Source: Bacteroidota bacterium (GTDB taxonomy: Bacteria > Bacteroidota > Bacteroidia > CAIKAF01). From it: 64,000 nt of DNA. The notes beneath the pieces are model-generated. The model was not told the origin of the DNA. It saw nothing but the letters and a program-made list of their open reading frames with translations, and did no database searches. Below, in pieces: positions 37,306 to 46,287 of the stretch. Position numbers and translations under genes: made by a program. Numbering within the stretch: position 1 is the first letter of the stretch; every line of letters starts with the position of its first letter. The DNA is taken from positions 1 through 64,000 of the forward strand of contig VGMT01000001.1 of NCBI GenBank assembly GCA_016866335.1. Direction: 5' to 3'.

Positions 37306-38154
37306 TTATTTTAAGTTGGCAACAACAATAATTGTGGTAACAGAACTTGCCACAAAACTAAGCGCTGTTAGATATGGGTTAATGGCGGCAAAGAAGGTTT
37401 CAACTGGGCGAATTCTAGGTTCAATGTAAACAATATCGTTGGGTTGCAGGGTTAAATCTGCCATTTTCATGCCTTCAAGGGTAGATATGTCTAACAAATA
37501 AACCTGAGGATCCTTTAGGTCGCCTCGAATCACCTTAATTCTATGCGCCTTACCGTTGGGAGAAATGCCCCCTGACATAGCAATAACCTCAAACAAATTC
37601 ATGTTTTCTAGAACGAGAGGAATTACCTGAGTTCCTGCTCCATCTCCGTTAAACAATAGAATTCTTCTGTTTCCAACCGATACTTGAACAAAAGGGTTTT
37701 TAATTTCCAATTGCTTGTAAAGACCTTCCAAATAGGCTTCAGCTTCTCTGTTGGTCATTCCCGCCAGTGGGACCCTTCCCACGATTGGAAGTTTACAGGT
37801 GCCGTCGAACTCAACTAGAGCAGAAAATCCACCTCCGCCACCTATTCCCATAATGCCTGCACCGTTTCCGTTATTGTTGTTCATTCCACCGCCGAAACCG
37901 CCGCCGAAACCACCGCCGAAACCACCGCCGAAACCACCATTGCTAATCATAGGTGCCCCATAATCGCCTAGAATAGAAAAATTAAGGACATCGTTTACAG
38001 CCAATCTGTAAACGGTGTCAACTTTTTCAGGTATTTCATCAAATTGATAATCGGCCGGAGTCCGAAGCATGAAATTCGGTTGAAAAAGACGACAACTGCT
38101 AAATCCAGCTAGCATAAAGCCCCACAAAAGGAAGGATTTGGTCGTGAATTTCAT
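37306..38154 (-). CDS. Wza-like polysaccharide export lipoprotein
   Basis: 282 aa. Signal peptide with lipobox GFSSC (Cys about 21). Poly_export domain with YRLAVNDVLNFSILG, then the SLBB-like region CKLPIVGRVPLAGMTNREAEAYLEGLYKQ and VSVGNRRILLFNGDG. A glycine/phenylalanine insert (GGFGGGFGGG..., then NNNNGNG) interrupts the export domain at about residues 72-105. A C-terminal hydrophobic segment (ALSFVASSVTTIIVVANL) could be the outer-membrane helix. It partners with the downstream Wzc-like kinase; the genes are 3 bp apart. Confidence 0.92.
   Translation of the reverse strand: MKFTTKSFLLWGFMLAGFSSCRLFQPNFMLRTPADYQFDEIPEKVDTVYRLAVNDVLNFSILGDYGAPMISNGGFGGGFGGGFGGGFGGGMNNNNGNGAGIMGIGGGGGFSALVEFDGTCKLPIVGRVPLAGMTNREAEAYLEGLYKQLEIKNPFVQVSVGNRRILLFNGDGAGTQVIPLVLENMNLFEVIAMSGGISPNGKAHRIKVIRGDLKDPQVYLLDISTLEGMKMADLTLQPNDIVYIEPRIRPVETFFAAINPYLTALSFVASSVTTIIVVANLK
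37887..37938 (-). repeat. 12-bp tandem repeat encoding GGGF units
   Basis: About four tandem copies of a 12-mer like GGTGGTTTCGGC inside the Wza-like gene, giving (GGGF)4. Unit length is a multiple of three, so copy-number change keeps the frame. Confidence 0.9.
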
Positions 38155-38195
38155 TCAGAATGGTCTTGGCGCAAAGGTAGGAATTATTATCAAGG

Positions 38196-39416
38196 TTAAA
38201 TTGCATTTAGCATGTGGGTTCTATGGCCTTTTTGATCAAGCAATTCCTCGTATAAATTTTTAACGTCTTTTACCAATCTGGAATAATGGAAACGATTGCT
38301 GACCCAATCCCAACCCAATTCACCAATGGTACCCCTCACCATAGAATCAGAAACCAAAACCAACATATTTTCGACAAAAGCATCTAAGTCGCCGGGCTCA
38401 GACAAAAGGGCTGTTTTTCCGGGCAAAACCACGTTTTCAATTCCGCCAACGCGGGTTGAAACGATTGGTTTTCCGGAGGCTTGAGCCTCAATTAGGCTTA
38501 CTGGCGTGCCCTCGTTTAAAGAAGTTAATGCCACGATATCGAGGCCGGCATTAATTACATCAATATCTTTTTGCCACCCTGCAAAAACAACATCAACCTG
38601 CGAGGCCAATTCAGGGGTTGAAGTATAGGTTAATTCCAATTTCTGGCATTGTTTTTCCAATTCATTCCTAAGCTCTCCGTCCCCAATAATAATTGCTTTA
38701 ATAGGTTTTTGAGTGCGTTTTTTCAATTCTGCGATGGCCTGCAAAAAGAAAATGTGATTTTTAATTGGAACCAACCTTCCAATAATTCCAATGGCAATGG
38801 TGTTTTCTTTCAACAAGAATGACTGCCTAAACGCAATGCGTTTTTCAAATCGGTTTTCTTGAAAACGAAACAAATCAAAGCCCAAAGGGATAACTGAAAT
38901 TTTCTCTTCCTCGCAAATGCGATGTTCGTCCACCAACTCGTGCTTTTGCAACTCAGAAAGAGCAATAATTCGATCGGTCTTTTTAGCCAATCTACGTTCA
39001 ACAGATTTGAAAATATGCGTTTTCGCTTTGTTGAAATACGAATGGAATACGTGGCCGTGAAAGGTATGAACGACAATTGGGACTCCTGAAGCAAAAGCTG
39101 CCATGCGACCTAGTCCGCCCGCTTTTGAAGCATGAGTATGAACTATGTCCGGTTTAAATCGCTCAATAATGGACTTGATTTTAAAATAGGCCTTTATGTC
39201 GTTGTTGTAATGCAGCGCCCTTTGCATTTCCGGTATCAGCAATGGGTGAACCCCAACCTGCCTAAGAATAAAATCAGAAGAATCTTCGCTGTCTTCTTTT
39301 TGCCCCCCAATGAGCAGTGAAGTATAATCTCCCCCCAAGTGTTTGGTTAAATAGGCGGCATTGTAGGTTGGCCCTCCTAAATTAAATCGATTTATTATCC
39401 GCAGAACCTTGGGCAT
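38196..39416 (-). CDS. Family 4 glycosyltransferase
   Basis: 406 aa, GT-B fold. The N-terminal half starts VLRIINRFNLGGPTYNAAYL with a glycine-rich acceptor loop and HTHASKAGGLGRMAA. The C-terminal half has IGIIGRLVPIKNH, IIGDGELRNELEK, and SLNEGTPVSLIEAQASGKPIVSTRVGGI with the EX7E pair that binds the sugar nucleotide. It likely builds the polysaccharide exported by the adjacent Wza/Wzc genes. Sugar is unknown. Confidence 0.93.
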   Translation of the reverse strand: MPKVLRIINRFNLGGPTYNAAYLTKHLGGDYTSLLIGGQKEDSEDSSDFILRQVGVHPLLIPEMQRALHYNNDIKAYFKIKSIIERFKPDIVHTHASKAGGLGRMAAFASGVPIVVHTFHGHVFHSYFNKAKTHIFKSVERRLAKKTDRIIALSELQKHELVDEHRICEEEKISVIPLGFDLFRFQENRFEKRIAFRQSFLLKENTIAIGIIGRLVPIKNHIFFLQAIAELKKRTQKPIKAIIIGDGELRNELEKQCQKLELTYTSTPELASQVDVVFAGWQKDIDVINAGLDIVALTSLNEGTPVSLIEAQASGKPIVSTRVGGIENVVLPGKTALLSEPGDLDAFVENMLVLVSDSMVRGTIGELGWDWVSNRFHYSRLVKDVKNLYEELLDQKGHRTHMLNAI

Positions 39417-39461
39417 TTTCCAAAAAATGGAATTTGTTCCATCATTAAGACAAAAATAGCA

Positions 39462-41354
39462 TTATTCTTTAAAAAAGGTTTTGTCATACCATGTTTGCCA
39501 AACAAATAAACTCCATAAAATAAAAGGTAATTCCCCTGATTTCATGGAATCTAGACGATTCAGTTGGATTTGAACGGCCGTTGGGTTTAACACTTTTTGT
39601 GCATGAATTTTTTCCAGATTCAAGGTTTCAATGAGCAAACCATTTAATTCATTTTTAAACCAGGGCAGCAAAGGCACTTCAAATCCTTGCTTGCGCCTAT
39701 TCCATACCTCTAGGGGCAGTTCTCCAATAAAGGCGTCAATAAGGAGTTTTTTCTTTCTTTTTCCGTCAATTTTGTACGAAGGGGGGAGGCCATGTACATA
39801 GTTTATTAAGCGATAATCAAGAAGCGGCACCCGAACCTCCAATGAATTGGCCATGCTCATTAAATCAACCTTGGTCAACATATCAAAGGGCAGAACCATT
39901 TGAAGGTCGGCCGCCAAAAACCCATTGAAATCTGAATGCAAAACACCCTTAGGGTCGATCAAAGGAAGCAAAAGTTGGCACTCCTGCTCAGGCGAGCCAG
40001 GGTCCAAAACCAATTCTTCAATCCATGCGTCGTCAACTACTCCAGACCAGCTGCGGTAACGCTCAACGGCATCAAGTCGGCTCCCCTCTCTAAACTTTTT
40101 AAGTTGCCTTATTTTATTTTCAAATGCATTTCCTCGGCCTCCGGAAAAGCCACCAAGAAACGGATATAGAACTTCAGATAGCCATTTCTTTTTCCAGTCG
40201 TTACGCACAGCCCATTCGCCGGCATGTTTATGGTATCCGCTAAACAATTCATCGCCGCCATCGCCCGATAAGGCCACGGTTACATGCTTTCTGGTTTCCT
40301 TGCACAGTATGTAAACGGGCAATGCTGAACTATCGGCAAAGGGCATGTCCATTTGATCTAGCATTCCTGGCAAATGATTCAATAAATCATCGTTGCTCAG
40401 CGAAAAGGTTGTATGCTCAGTATTAAAGCGCGTTGCTACTTGCTCGGCAAATCGGGTTTCATCAAAATACGGTTGGTCTTTAAATCCAATACTGAATGTA
40501 TGAAGTTGTTTTACCTTTTGCGAGGCTACGGCTACCACCAAACTGGAATCAACCCCTCCACTTAAAAAACTCCCTAAGGGCACATCGCTGATCAGCCGGT
40601 CGGTTACGGAAGCCTCTACCAGTTCCCGAACCTTTGATGCGGCAACCTGATAGCTAGGAATGGTATCTACTTCTGAATTTAAAGTTGAGGGTAAGTTCCA
40701 CCAAGCCTGTGGTTTTTCAAATCCCTTTTCGCTTAGTTTAACCCAATGTCCTGGCATTAATTGCTGCCCGTTTTTAAAAACCGAAATAGGGCCAGGAATG
40801 TAACCCATTCTAAAGTAACATCGAAGGGCAGTGGGGTTCAGTTCTGGTCCCAAGCCCAAGGGATTTAAGGCTTTGTGTTCAGACGCAAAAAAATGGCCAA
40901 ACTGATTGCTGCATAGCCAGAGTGGCTTAATTCCCATCCGGTCTCTGGCCAAAAAGCAGATTTTTTGAACATGGTCAAAAAAAGCAAACGCGAAAAATCC
41001 ATTCAGTCGGGGAAGCAGTTCCATGCCCCAATGCTTTAGTCCATTCAGCAAGACCTCCGTATCGCTATCGGAACCGAAGCTGTATCCAAGTTGAAGGAGC
41101 TCTGCCCTCAAGGATTTGTAGTTGTAAATTTCTCCATTAAAAACAATGGAAAAATTCCCACAAGAGCTCAGCATAGGTTGATGCCCATTGGCGCTCAAAT
41201 CTAAAATAGAGAGCCGAGCATGCCCTAGGAACCAGGGATTAAAAAATCGAACATCTTGGTGGTCGGGGCCTCGACGATGCAGGGCTTTAACCGATGCTTG
41301 AGCGGCCTGTTTGTCAACCTCCTGAATGAAAATTCCTCCCGATATGCCGCACAC
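39462..41354 (-). CDS. asnB: Asparagine synthase (glutamine-hydrolysing)
   Basis: 630 aa. Class II glutaminase domain with the nucleophile Cys2 (MCGISGG), LSILDLSANGHQPM and GEIYNYKSLR; synthetase domain with the pyrophosphate loop FLSGGVDSSLV and SGDGGDELFSGYHKH. Although named AsnB, homologues in glycan clusters often amidate sugar acids, and the location among polysaccharide genes makes that plausible. It begins 12 bp after lpd and precedes the GT4 gene by 45 bp. Confidence 0.93.
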   Translation of the reverse strand: MCGISGGIFIQEVDKQAAQASVKALHRRGPDHQDVRFFNPWFLGHARLSILDLSANGHQPMLSSCGNFSIVFNGEIYNYKSLRAELLQLGYSFGSDSDTEVLLNGLKHWGMELLPRLNGFFAFAFFDHVQKICFLARDRMGIKPLWLCSNQFGHFFASEHKALNPLGLGPELNPTALRCYFRMGYIPGPISVFKNGQQLMPGHWVKLSEKGFEKPQAWWNLPSTLNSEVDTIPSYQVAASKVRELVEASVTDRLISDVPLGSFLSGGVDSSLVVAVASQKVKQLHTFSIGFKDQPYFDETRFAEQVATRFNTEHTTFSLSNDDLLNHLPGMLDQMDMPFADSSALPVYILCKETRKHVTVALSGDGGDELFSGYHKHAGEWAVRNDWKKKWLSEVLYPFLGGFSGGRGNAFENKIRQLKKFREGSRLDAVERYRSWSGVVDDAWIEELVLDPGSPEQECQLLLPLIDPKGVLHSDFNGFLAADLQMVLPFDMLTKVDLMSMANSLEVRVPLLDYRLINYVHGLPPSYKIDGKRKKKLLIDAFIGELPLEVWNRRKQGFEVPLLPWFKNELNGLLIETLNLEKIHAQKVLNPTAVQIQLNRLDSMKSGELPFILWSLFVWQTWYDKTFFKE

Positions 41355-41366
41355 GTTTTGTTCGAA

Positions 41367-42755
41367 TCAAAGGTGAATCACCTCGCCATAGGCTGCGGCC
41401 GCAGCTTCCATAACGGCCTCAGACATAGTAGGGTGGGGGTGTATTGCCGTAATAATTTCGTGTCCTGTGGTTTCGAGTTTTCTAGCCATGACAATTTCGG
41501 CAATCATTTCGGTTACGTTGGCTCCAACCATGTGTGCTCCTAAAAGTTCGCCGTACTTCTCGTCAAAAATCAATTTTACAAATCCATCTTTCGCTCCCGC
41601 AGCGCTGGCCTTGCCTGAGGCACTAAAGGGGAATTTTCCCACTTTTATGCTGTACCCGGCTTCTTTGGCTGATTTTTCGGTGTAGCCCACCGAAGCTACT
41701 TCTGGATACGTATAGGTGCAACCGGGAATGTTTGTGTAATCAATGGGGTGTGGATTTTTGCCTGCGATTTTTTCAACGCACACAATGGCCTCATGCGAAG
41801 CAAGGTGAGCTAAGGCTGGACCTGGAATTAGATCGCCGATGGCATAAATCCCCGAAACATTGGTTTCGTAAAAGGCATTCACCACTACTTTTCCTTTTTC
41901 TACTTTAATGCCAAGCTTTTCCAATCCCAAATTTTCAATATTGGCTTCAATACCAACGGCAGAAAGCACTACATCGGCCGTCAAGGTTTCTTTTTTCCCG
42001 TCTTTAGATATATGCACTTCCACTTCGTTGCCTTTAACCGCTGCTTTTTCAACACTGGTCCCGGTGTGGATGGTGATGCCCTGCTTTTTAAAAATCTTCT
42101 CCATGGTTTTTGAGCTTTCCTCGTCTTCAACCGGAAGAATGTTGGGCATGTATTCAATTAAAGTTACCTGGGTGCCTATGGAGTTATAGAAGTACGAAAA
42201 CTCGCTGCCAATGGCTCCTGAGCCAACCACAATCATGCGTTTGGGTTGTTCTTTTAATGTCATGGCCTCGCGGTAGCCAATAATGCGTTTTCCGTCTTGA
42301 GGAATGCTGTCAATTTTCCTTGAACGGGCACCGGTAGCAAGAATGATGTGTTTTGCCTGATGCAAAACGGAGATACCCGACTCGTCGGTAACGGTAACTG
42401 CACCTTTGCCCTCCAATTTACCCGTGCCCATAAGGACTTCAATTTTATTTTTACGCATAAGGAACTGGACTCCTTTTGACATTCCATCGGCCACCTGCCG
42501 TGAACGGGCAACCATATCTGAGAACTGAGCTTCAACTTGAGCTACCTTAACGCCGTATTCTGCAGCATGCTTTATGTAATCGTAAACTTGGGCGCTTTTC
42601 AAAAGGGCTTTGGTGGGAATACAACCCCAGTTTAGGCAAATTCCGCCCAAATTTTCGCGTTCAACCACAGCTACCTTTAAACCCAATTGAGCTGCCCGAA
42701 TGGCTGCTACGTAACCGCCGGGGCCACTTCCAATTACAAGTACATCGTAAGTCAT
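41367..42755 (-). CDS. lpdA: Dihydrolipoyl dehydrogenase
   Basis: 462 aa from ATG 42755 (MTYDVLVIGSGPGGYVAAI). The redox disulfide is in GGICLNWGCIPTKALL, the FAD and NAD sites are GSGPGG and VVGSGAIGSEF, and the C-terminal interface has HAHPTMSE-like text (AIHPHPTMSEAV) with the catalytic His-Glu. It reoxidises lipoamide in pyruvate, 2-oxoglutarate and glycine complexes. No other complex subunit is nearby. Upstream sits repeat copy E. Confidence 0.97.
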   Translation of the reverse strand: MTYDVLVIGSGPGGYVAAIRAAQLGLKVAVVERENLGGICLNWGCIPTKALLKSAQVYDYIKHAAEYGVKVAQVEAQFSDMVARSRQVADGMSKGVQFLMRKNKIEVLMGTGKLEGKGAVTVTDESGISVLHQAKHIILATGARSRKIDSIPQDGKRIIGYREAMTLKEQPKRMIVVGSGAIGSEFSYFYNSIGTQVTLIEYMPNILPVEDEESSKTMEKIFKKQGITIHTGTSVEKAAVKGNEVEVHISKDGKKETLTADVVLSAVGIEANIENLGLEKLGIKVEKGKVVVNAFYETNVSGIYAIGDLIPGPALAHLASHEAIVCVEKIAGKNPHPIDYTNIPGCTYTYPEVASVGYTEKSAKEAGYSIKVGKFPFSASGKASAAGAKDGFVKLIFDEKYGELLGAHMVGANVTEMIAEIVMARKLETTGHEIITAIHPHPTMSEAVMEAAAAAYGEVIHL

Positions 42756-42935
42756 TGTTCGTTTATTTAATGCGACCAAGGTACACAATTTACCCGAATT
42801 TGGGCTGGAATTTTCCTTGAATTGCCGAAGGGAAACCCTGTTTAAGGCTGGCGAAATGGGTTTGGAAGGTCTTTGAAATCGGAGTTTTCAGCGCATTTTA
42901 TTCATGCTGAACCTTGAAAGGTTTTGCATGGCTTA

Positions 42936-43078
42936 GCGGGCGGGATTGAACCAGGTTGCCCGCAAGGCCAAAAGCCAAAGGGCCCGCGAGCTGCGCAGGC
43001 GACTTCAGGAGCCCGCGCAAAGCCGCTGGGGCCTAGGCTTTTGGCCGCGGACTACCGGTGAAAGCCCGAAACCCGCCC
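42936..43078 (-). repeat. Dispersed covarying hairpin repeat, copy E
   Basis: Best-preserved copy. Located between divergent lpd and DUF4199 genes. Outer stem GGGCGGG/CCCGCCC is perfect; second stem ACCGGTAGTCCGC against GCGGGCAACCTGGT has one mismatch; third-stem arms GGCCAAAAGCC and GGCTTTTGGCC are perfect; apical stem GCGCGGGC/GCCTGCGC is intact around loop TCCTGAAGTC. A T7 run precedes it. Track ORF 42946..43134 is spurious. Confidence 0.93.
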
Positions 43079-43130
43079 AACAAAAAAACCATTCCAACCC
43101 TTATACCTTAAATTTAAAAGGCGGAACTCC

Positions 43131-43161
43131 TTGACGGATTGATTCAACCTGCGTATTTTTG
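43131..43161 (+). promoter_or_regulatory. Bacteroidota-type promoter of DUF4199 gene
   Basis: TTG at 43131-43133, 20 bases, then TATTTTTG at 43154-43161, matching TTG / TAnnTTTG. The start codon is 23 bp further on. Confidence 0.65.
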
Positions 43162-43184
43162 ATGCCTTGGACTTCGGAAATGCC

Positions 43185-43700
43185 ATGAAACTGCTAAATT
43201 ATACCTTAGAAATCAAATGGGCTCTGCTCTTTATCCTTGTTTTTTTGCTCTGGATGCTGGGCGAAAAAGGTGCCGGCCTACACGATGTGCACATTGAATG
43301 GCATCCTATTTTAACCAATCTGTTTGCAATTCCGGCCATTGCTATGTACGTTTTAGGCTTAGCTAATTTTAAAAACGACCTGTCGTTCAATCGACTGTCT
43401 TTTTTGCAGGGGTTTTTGTTTGGGCTGCGAACCACCTTGTTGATTACCCTGCTTTCTCCCTTGATGCAATGGATTGTAAGCGAAATTATTACGCCCGATT
43501 TTTTTAATAATGCAATACACTATACCGTTCAGCATGGCATGAAAACCCAACTTGAAGCCGAACAGTACTTTAATTTGAAAAGTTATTTGTTGATGAGTGT
43601 AATTGGAAACCTGATAATGGGCATTTTTGTTTCTGCCATGGTTGCCGCAGGATTCAGTCTCTGTAGATCCTCTAAACCAACATCGAATGAATTCTTTTAA
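43185..43700 (+). CDS. DUF4199-like membrane protein
   Basis: 171 aa from ATG 43185 (MKLLNYTLEIKW); the track uses an upstream TTG at the predicted transcription start. Four hydrophobic segments with the spacing of DUF4199 proteins, Bacteroidota inner-membrane proteins of unknown role. Good promoter upstream; the PaaY-like gene follows 11 bp later. Confidence 0.7.
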   Translation: MKLLNYTLEIKWALLFILVFLLWMLGEKGAGLHDVHIEWHPILTNLFAIPAIAMYVLGLANFKNDLSFNRLSFLQGFLFGLRTTLLITLLSPLMQWIVSEIITPDFFNNAIHYTVQHGMKTQLEAEQYFNLKSYLLMSVIGNLIMGIFVSAMVAAGFSLCRSSKPTSNEFF

Positions 43701-43711
43701 ACCAACATCGA

Positions 43712-44350
43712 ATGCAAAAAGAATCTGATTCGGGGCCCTATTATTCCTTCGAGGGACATATTCCCGCTGTTCACCCTTCGGCTTTTGTGCATCCGAACGC
43801 CACGGTTATAGGAAGGGTTTGGATTGGCAAAGATGTGTACATAGGCCCGGGTGCCGTGCTGCGGGGCGATTTTGGAATAATTGAAGTGGGTGAGGGAGCC
43901 AATATTCAAGACAATTGCGTTGTTCATATGTTCCCCGGCGAAACGGTTAGCATAGCCGCTGGTGCCCACATTGGGCATTCAGCCATTGTGCACGGTGCTT
44001 GCATAGGCAAAAACGCCTTGATTGGCATGTCGGCTGTTTTGATGGACCATGTTGTGGTAGGCGAGGAAGCCATTGTGGGGGCCTTGGCTTTTGTGCCCAC
44101 AGGCATGGAAATTCCCGATAGAAAGTTGGCCGTCGGAAACCCCGCCAAGGCTATTAAGGACGTTTCGCCCGAAATGGTAAAATGGAAAACCCTTGGAACT
44201 CAGTTGTATCAAAAGCTTCCTGAACGTTGCCAGCAAACCCTGAATGCCACTGCAGCAAGAATTTGCACAGAGAATCCAAGCTTTAGCCTAGAAAATGGCC
44301 TGGCTCGGACCGAATACCTAACTTGGAAACAGACACAGCAGCAAGATTAG
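43712..44350 (+). CDS. PaaY/CaiE-type hexapeptide-repeat protein
   Basis: 212 aa. Left-handed beta helix with regular hexapeptides from VHPNATVIGRVWIGKDVYIGPGAVLRGDFG. Three metal-binding histidines remain (VVHMFPG, GHSAIVHG). The long C-terminal helix (KWKTLGTQLYQKLPERCQQTL) is typical of PaaY and CaiE rather than Cam. PaaY acts as a thioesterase in phenylacetate breakdown, but no paa genes are nearby. Start ATG 43712. Confidence 0.87.
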   Translation: MQKESDSGPYYSFEGHIPAVHPSAFVHPNATVIGRVWIGKDVYIGPGAVLRGDFGIIEVGEGANIQDNCVVHMFPGETVSIAAGAHIGHSAIVHGACIGKNALIGMSAVLMDHVVVGEEAIVGALAFVPTGMEIPDRKLAVGNPAKAIKDVSPEMVKWKTLGTQLYQKLPERCQQTLNATAARICTENPSFSLENGLARTEYLTWKQTQQQD

Positions 44351-44372
44351 TTTAAAATTTGGGGCAATAACC

Positions 44373-44380
44373 TATATTTG
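44373..44380 (+). promoter_or_regulatory. Candidate -7 element TATATTTG before DUF4476 gene
   Basis: TATATTTG fits TAnnTTTG, 72 bp before the ATG. No good TTG at the usual distance, so support is weak. Confidence 0.35.
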
Positions 44381-44452
44381 GCATAACTTTTGTCTTCGTT
44401 GAAGCGTAAAAAACAACCGTAGAGGCCCTTTCAAAAAATAAATCATAAAACT

Positions 44453-45565
44453 ATGAAAATGAGATTTTTAACATTGATTTTTTCAAGCCTTACTTTATTT
44501 GCTGTTGCTCAAAATTGCACTGTACCTATGTCGAGCGTCGCCTTTCAACAAGGCCTAACCCGGATAAAATCCGCTGGAAACGAGCTTGGCATGAGTCAGG
44601 CCGCAGCAGCATTAGCAAACCAGTGTTTGAGTTCCGACCAAGTTAAGGCGGTGGTTATGGCATTGCCCAGCGACCAGAGCCGCTACGATTTTGCATTGTT
44701 GGCTTATCCAAAGACCGTTGATAAAGTTAATTTTTACGACGTGTACGACGGTTTTGCCTACTTCTCAACCGTTTTTCGCCTGCACGATGCAACCGCCACC
44801 ATTGGGCAACCCGTTCCACAGCCCAGCACGCCCAAAATCGAGATTAAGCAACCCAATATAGTAATTGAAACGCCAAAAAAGCGAAACTGGCCTGCCTTAA
44901 GTTACCCATCGATCGACAATTACCTTGGAAACACAGGTTGCAGTGAACCTATGCCTGAACCCAATTTTGATCAAATCACCAAAGACCTACCTGCAACCAT
45001 GGTTGAAGAGCAAGCCCAAGAGCTTTGCCGCAATCTTTTGAACAAAAATCAATGCCTTTCTACTGCACAAATCATGAAATTGGCTACCTTAATGAATTCA
45101 CAAACAAACCGTTTGAATTTTTTGAAAGATGCCTACAATGTGGTGTACGATCAAGACAATTTTGGCCGCTGCGGAGATGTATTGGCCTTGGCCAATTTAA
45201 AAAAGGACTTCAGTGTGTTTGTTAACGGTAGGCCCAATCCCAATACGGTAACTCCTGTGGCCCCCGTGTGTACGGTTTCGGTTGCAGAACAAAAAGAAGT
45301 GGTTGACGCTCTGTCAAAAATTTCATTTTCGAATACCAAGGTTACGTTAGCCAAACAGGTTATTGCCTCAAAAAAATGCTTCACTACCAATCAAATAATG
45401 GAGATTCTTAACCTGTTTGTTTACGAACAAGATAAGTTGAATATGGCGAAATATGCGTATGCCTTCTGCATTGATAAAGGTAATTACTTTAAAGTCAATG
45501 GTTTATTCAGCTACAGTTCAAGCAAAGAGGACCTGTCCAAATTTGTGAGCAACGCTGGCCAATAA
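44453..45565 (+). CDS. Secreted protein with three DUF4476 repeats
   Basis: 370 aa with a signal peptide ending FAVAQ. Three copies of a small helical domain at about 30-115, 165-260 and 275-365, each with a CL/CF(S/T)xxQ(I/V) motif (CLSSDQVKAVVMAL, CLSTAQIMKLATLM, CFTTNQIMEILNLF) followed by a YDF/LNFLKDAYxxVxDxxNF block. This is DUF4476, of unknown function and frequent in Bacteroidota. Proline-rich linker between copies 1 and 2. Likely periplasmic or surface. Confidence 0.88.
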   Translation: MKMRFLTLIFSSLTLFAVAQNCTVPMSSVAFQQGLTRIKSAGNELGMSQAAAALANQCLSSDQVKAVVMALPSDQSRYDFALLAYPKTVDKVNFYDVYDGFAYFSTVFRLHDATATIGQPVPQPSTPKIEIKQPNIVIETPKKRNWPALSYPSIDNYLGNTGCSEPMPEPNFDQITKDLPATMVEEQAQELCRNLLNKNQCLSTAQIMKLATLMNSQTNRLNFLKDAYNVVYDQDNFGRCGDVLALANLKKDFSVFVNGRPNPNTVTPVAPVCTVSVAEQKEVVDALSKISFSNTKVTLAKQVIASKKCFTTNQIMEILNLFVYEQDKLNMAKYAYAFCIDKGNYFKVNGLFSYSSSKEDLSKFVSNAGQ

Positions 45566-45574
45566 ACATAAAAA

Positions 45575-46081
45575 ATGCCCGCTCCTGCTGTTCTGCCCTT
45601 GAATCAACGGCCCTTCGACCGTTTTTTTATCGTCGCATTTTCGCTGTTCTTCATCACATCGATGATTTCAGATTCCATTCCAACGGTGCTTGGAGAGCCA
45701 ATGGTGGCAGATAGTCCCAACATCTTGGTCAGGTGGAATTACAGCTATGCTTATCAATGCGACCCCTTGTTTTTAAATCCGCCGCACTGGATGCGCATGG
45801 TTACTGGGCTTAGTGCGTTTGTGTATGGCCCTTTTTACTTGGTTTTGGTGTATGCCCTTTGGAAAGGGAAGAATTGGATCCACGTGCCTGCCATTATGTA
45901 TGCCACGGCCATTTCGGTAATTACAGGGGTAATCGTGTTTGGGGTTGAGTTTTTTGGGGAGCCGGAGTGGCGCTGTCAAAATCTGGGGCGTTTTTTGCCT
46001 TTGAATCTTCCTTATGTGCTGATTCCCTTGCTATTGCTGATCCGCATGCGGCATCCCTTTCCCTTTTCCAGAAAATTTTAA
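45575..46081 (+). CDS. EXPERA/EBP-like membrane protein
   Basis: 168 aa, four transmembrane segments. The layout RPFDRFFIVAFSLFFITSMISD, YAYQCDPLFLNPPHWMRMVTGLSAFVYGPFYL, and NWIHVPAIMYATAI matches the EXPERA domain (sterol isomerase EBP, TM6SF2, sigma-2 receptor). In bacteria its substrate is unknown. It follows the DUF4476 gene by 9 bp. Confidence 0.72.
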   Translation: MPAPAVLPLNQRPFDRFFIVAFSLFFITSMISDSIPTVLGEPMVADSPNILVRWNYSYAYQCDPLFLNPPHWMRMVTGLSAFVYGPFYLVLVYALWKGKNWIHVPAIMYATAISVITGVIVFGVEFFGEPEWRCQNLGRFLPLNLPYVLIPLLLLIRMRHPFPFSRKF

Positions 46082-46171
46082 GGCAAATTTCGCCTCTAAA
46101 TTTTGCATCGCGAAAAAAAAGCATACATTTGCACTCCCGATTTCGTTTGAAATCTTGGTTCTTTATCAGTC

Positions 46172-46245
46172 GGTCCGGTAGTTCAGTTGGTTAGAATACA
46201 TGCCTGTCACGCATGGGGTCGCGGGTTCGAGTCCCGTCCGGACCG
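46172..46245 (+). tRNA. tRNA-Asp (anticodon GTC)
   Basis: Cloverleaf by eye: acceptor GGTCCGG pairs with CCGGACC, discriminator G at 46245; anticodon stem CATGC/GCATG around loop CTGTCAC with anticodon GTC; T arm GCGGG TTCGAGT CCCGT. No CCA is encoded. It is located 43 bp before repeat copy F. Confidence 0.97.
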
Positions 46246-46287
46246 CTTCAAAACTTCAAGGATTTCCTTGGAGTTTTTTTTGTTTTT

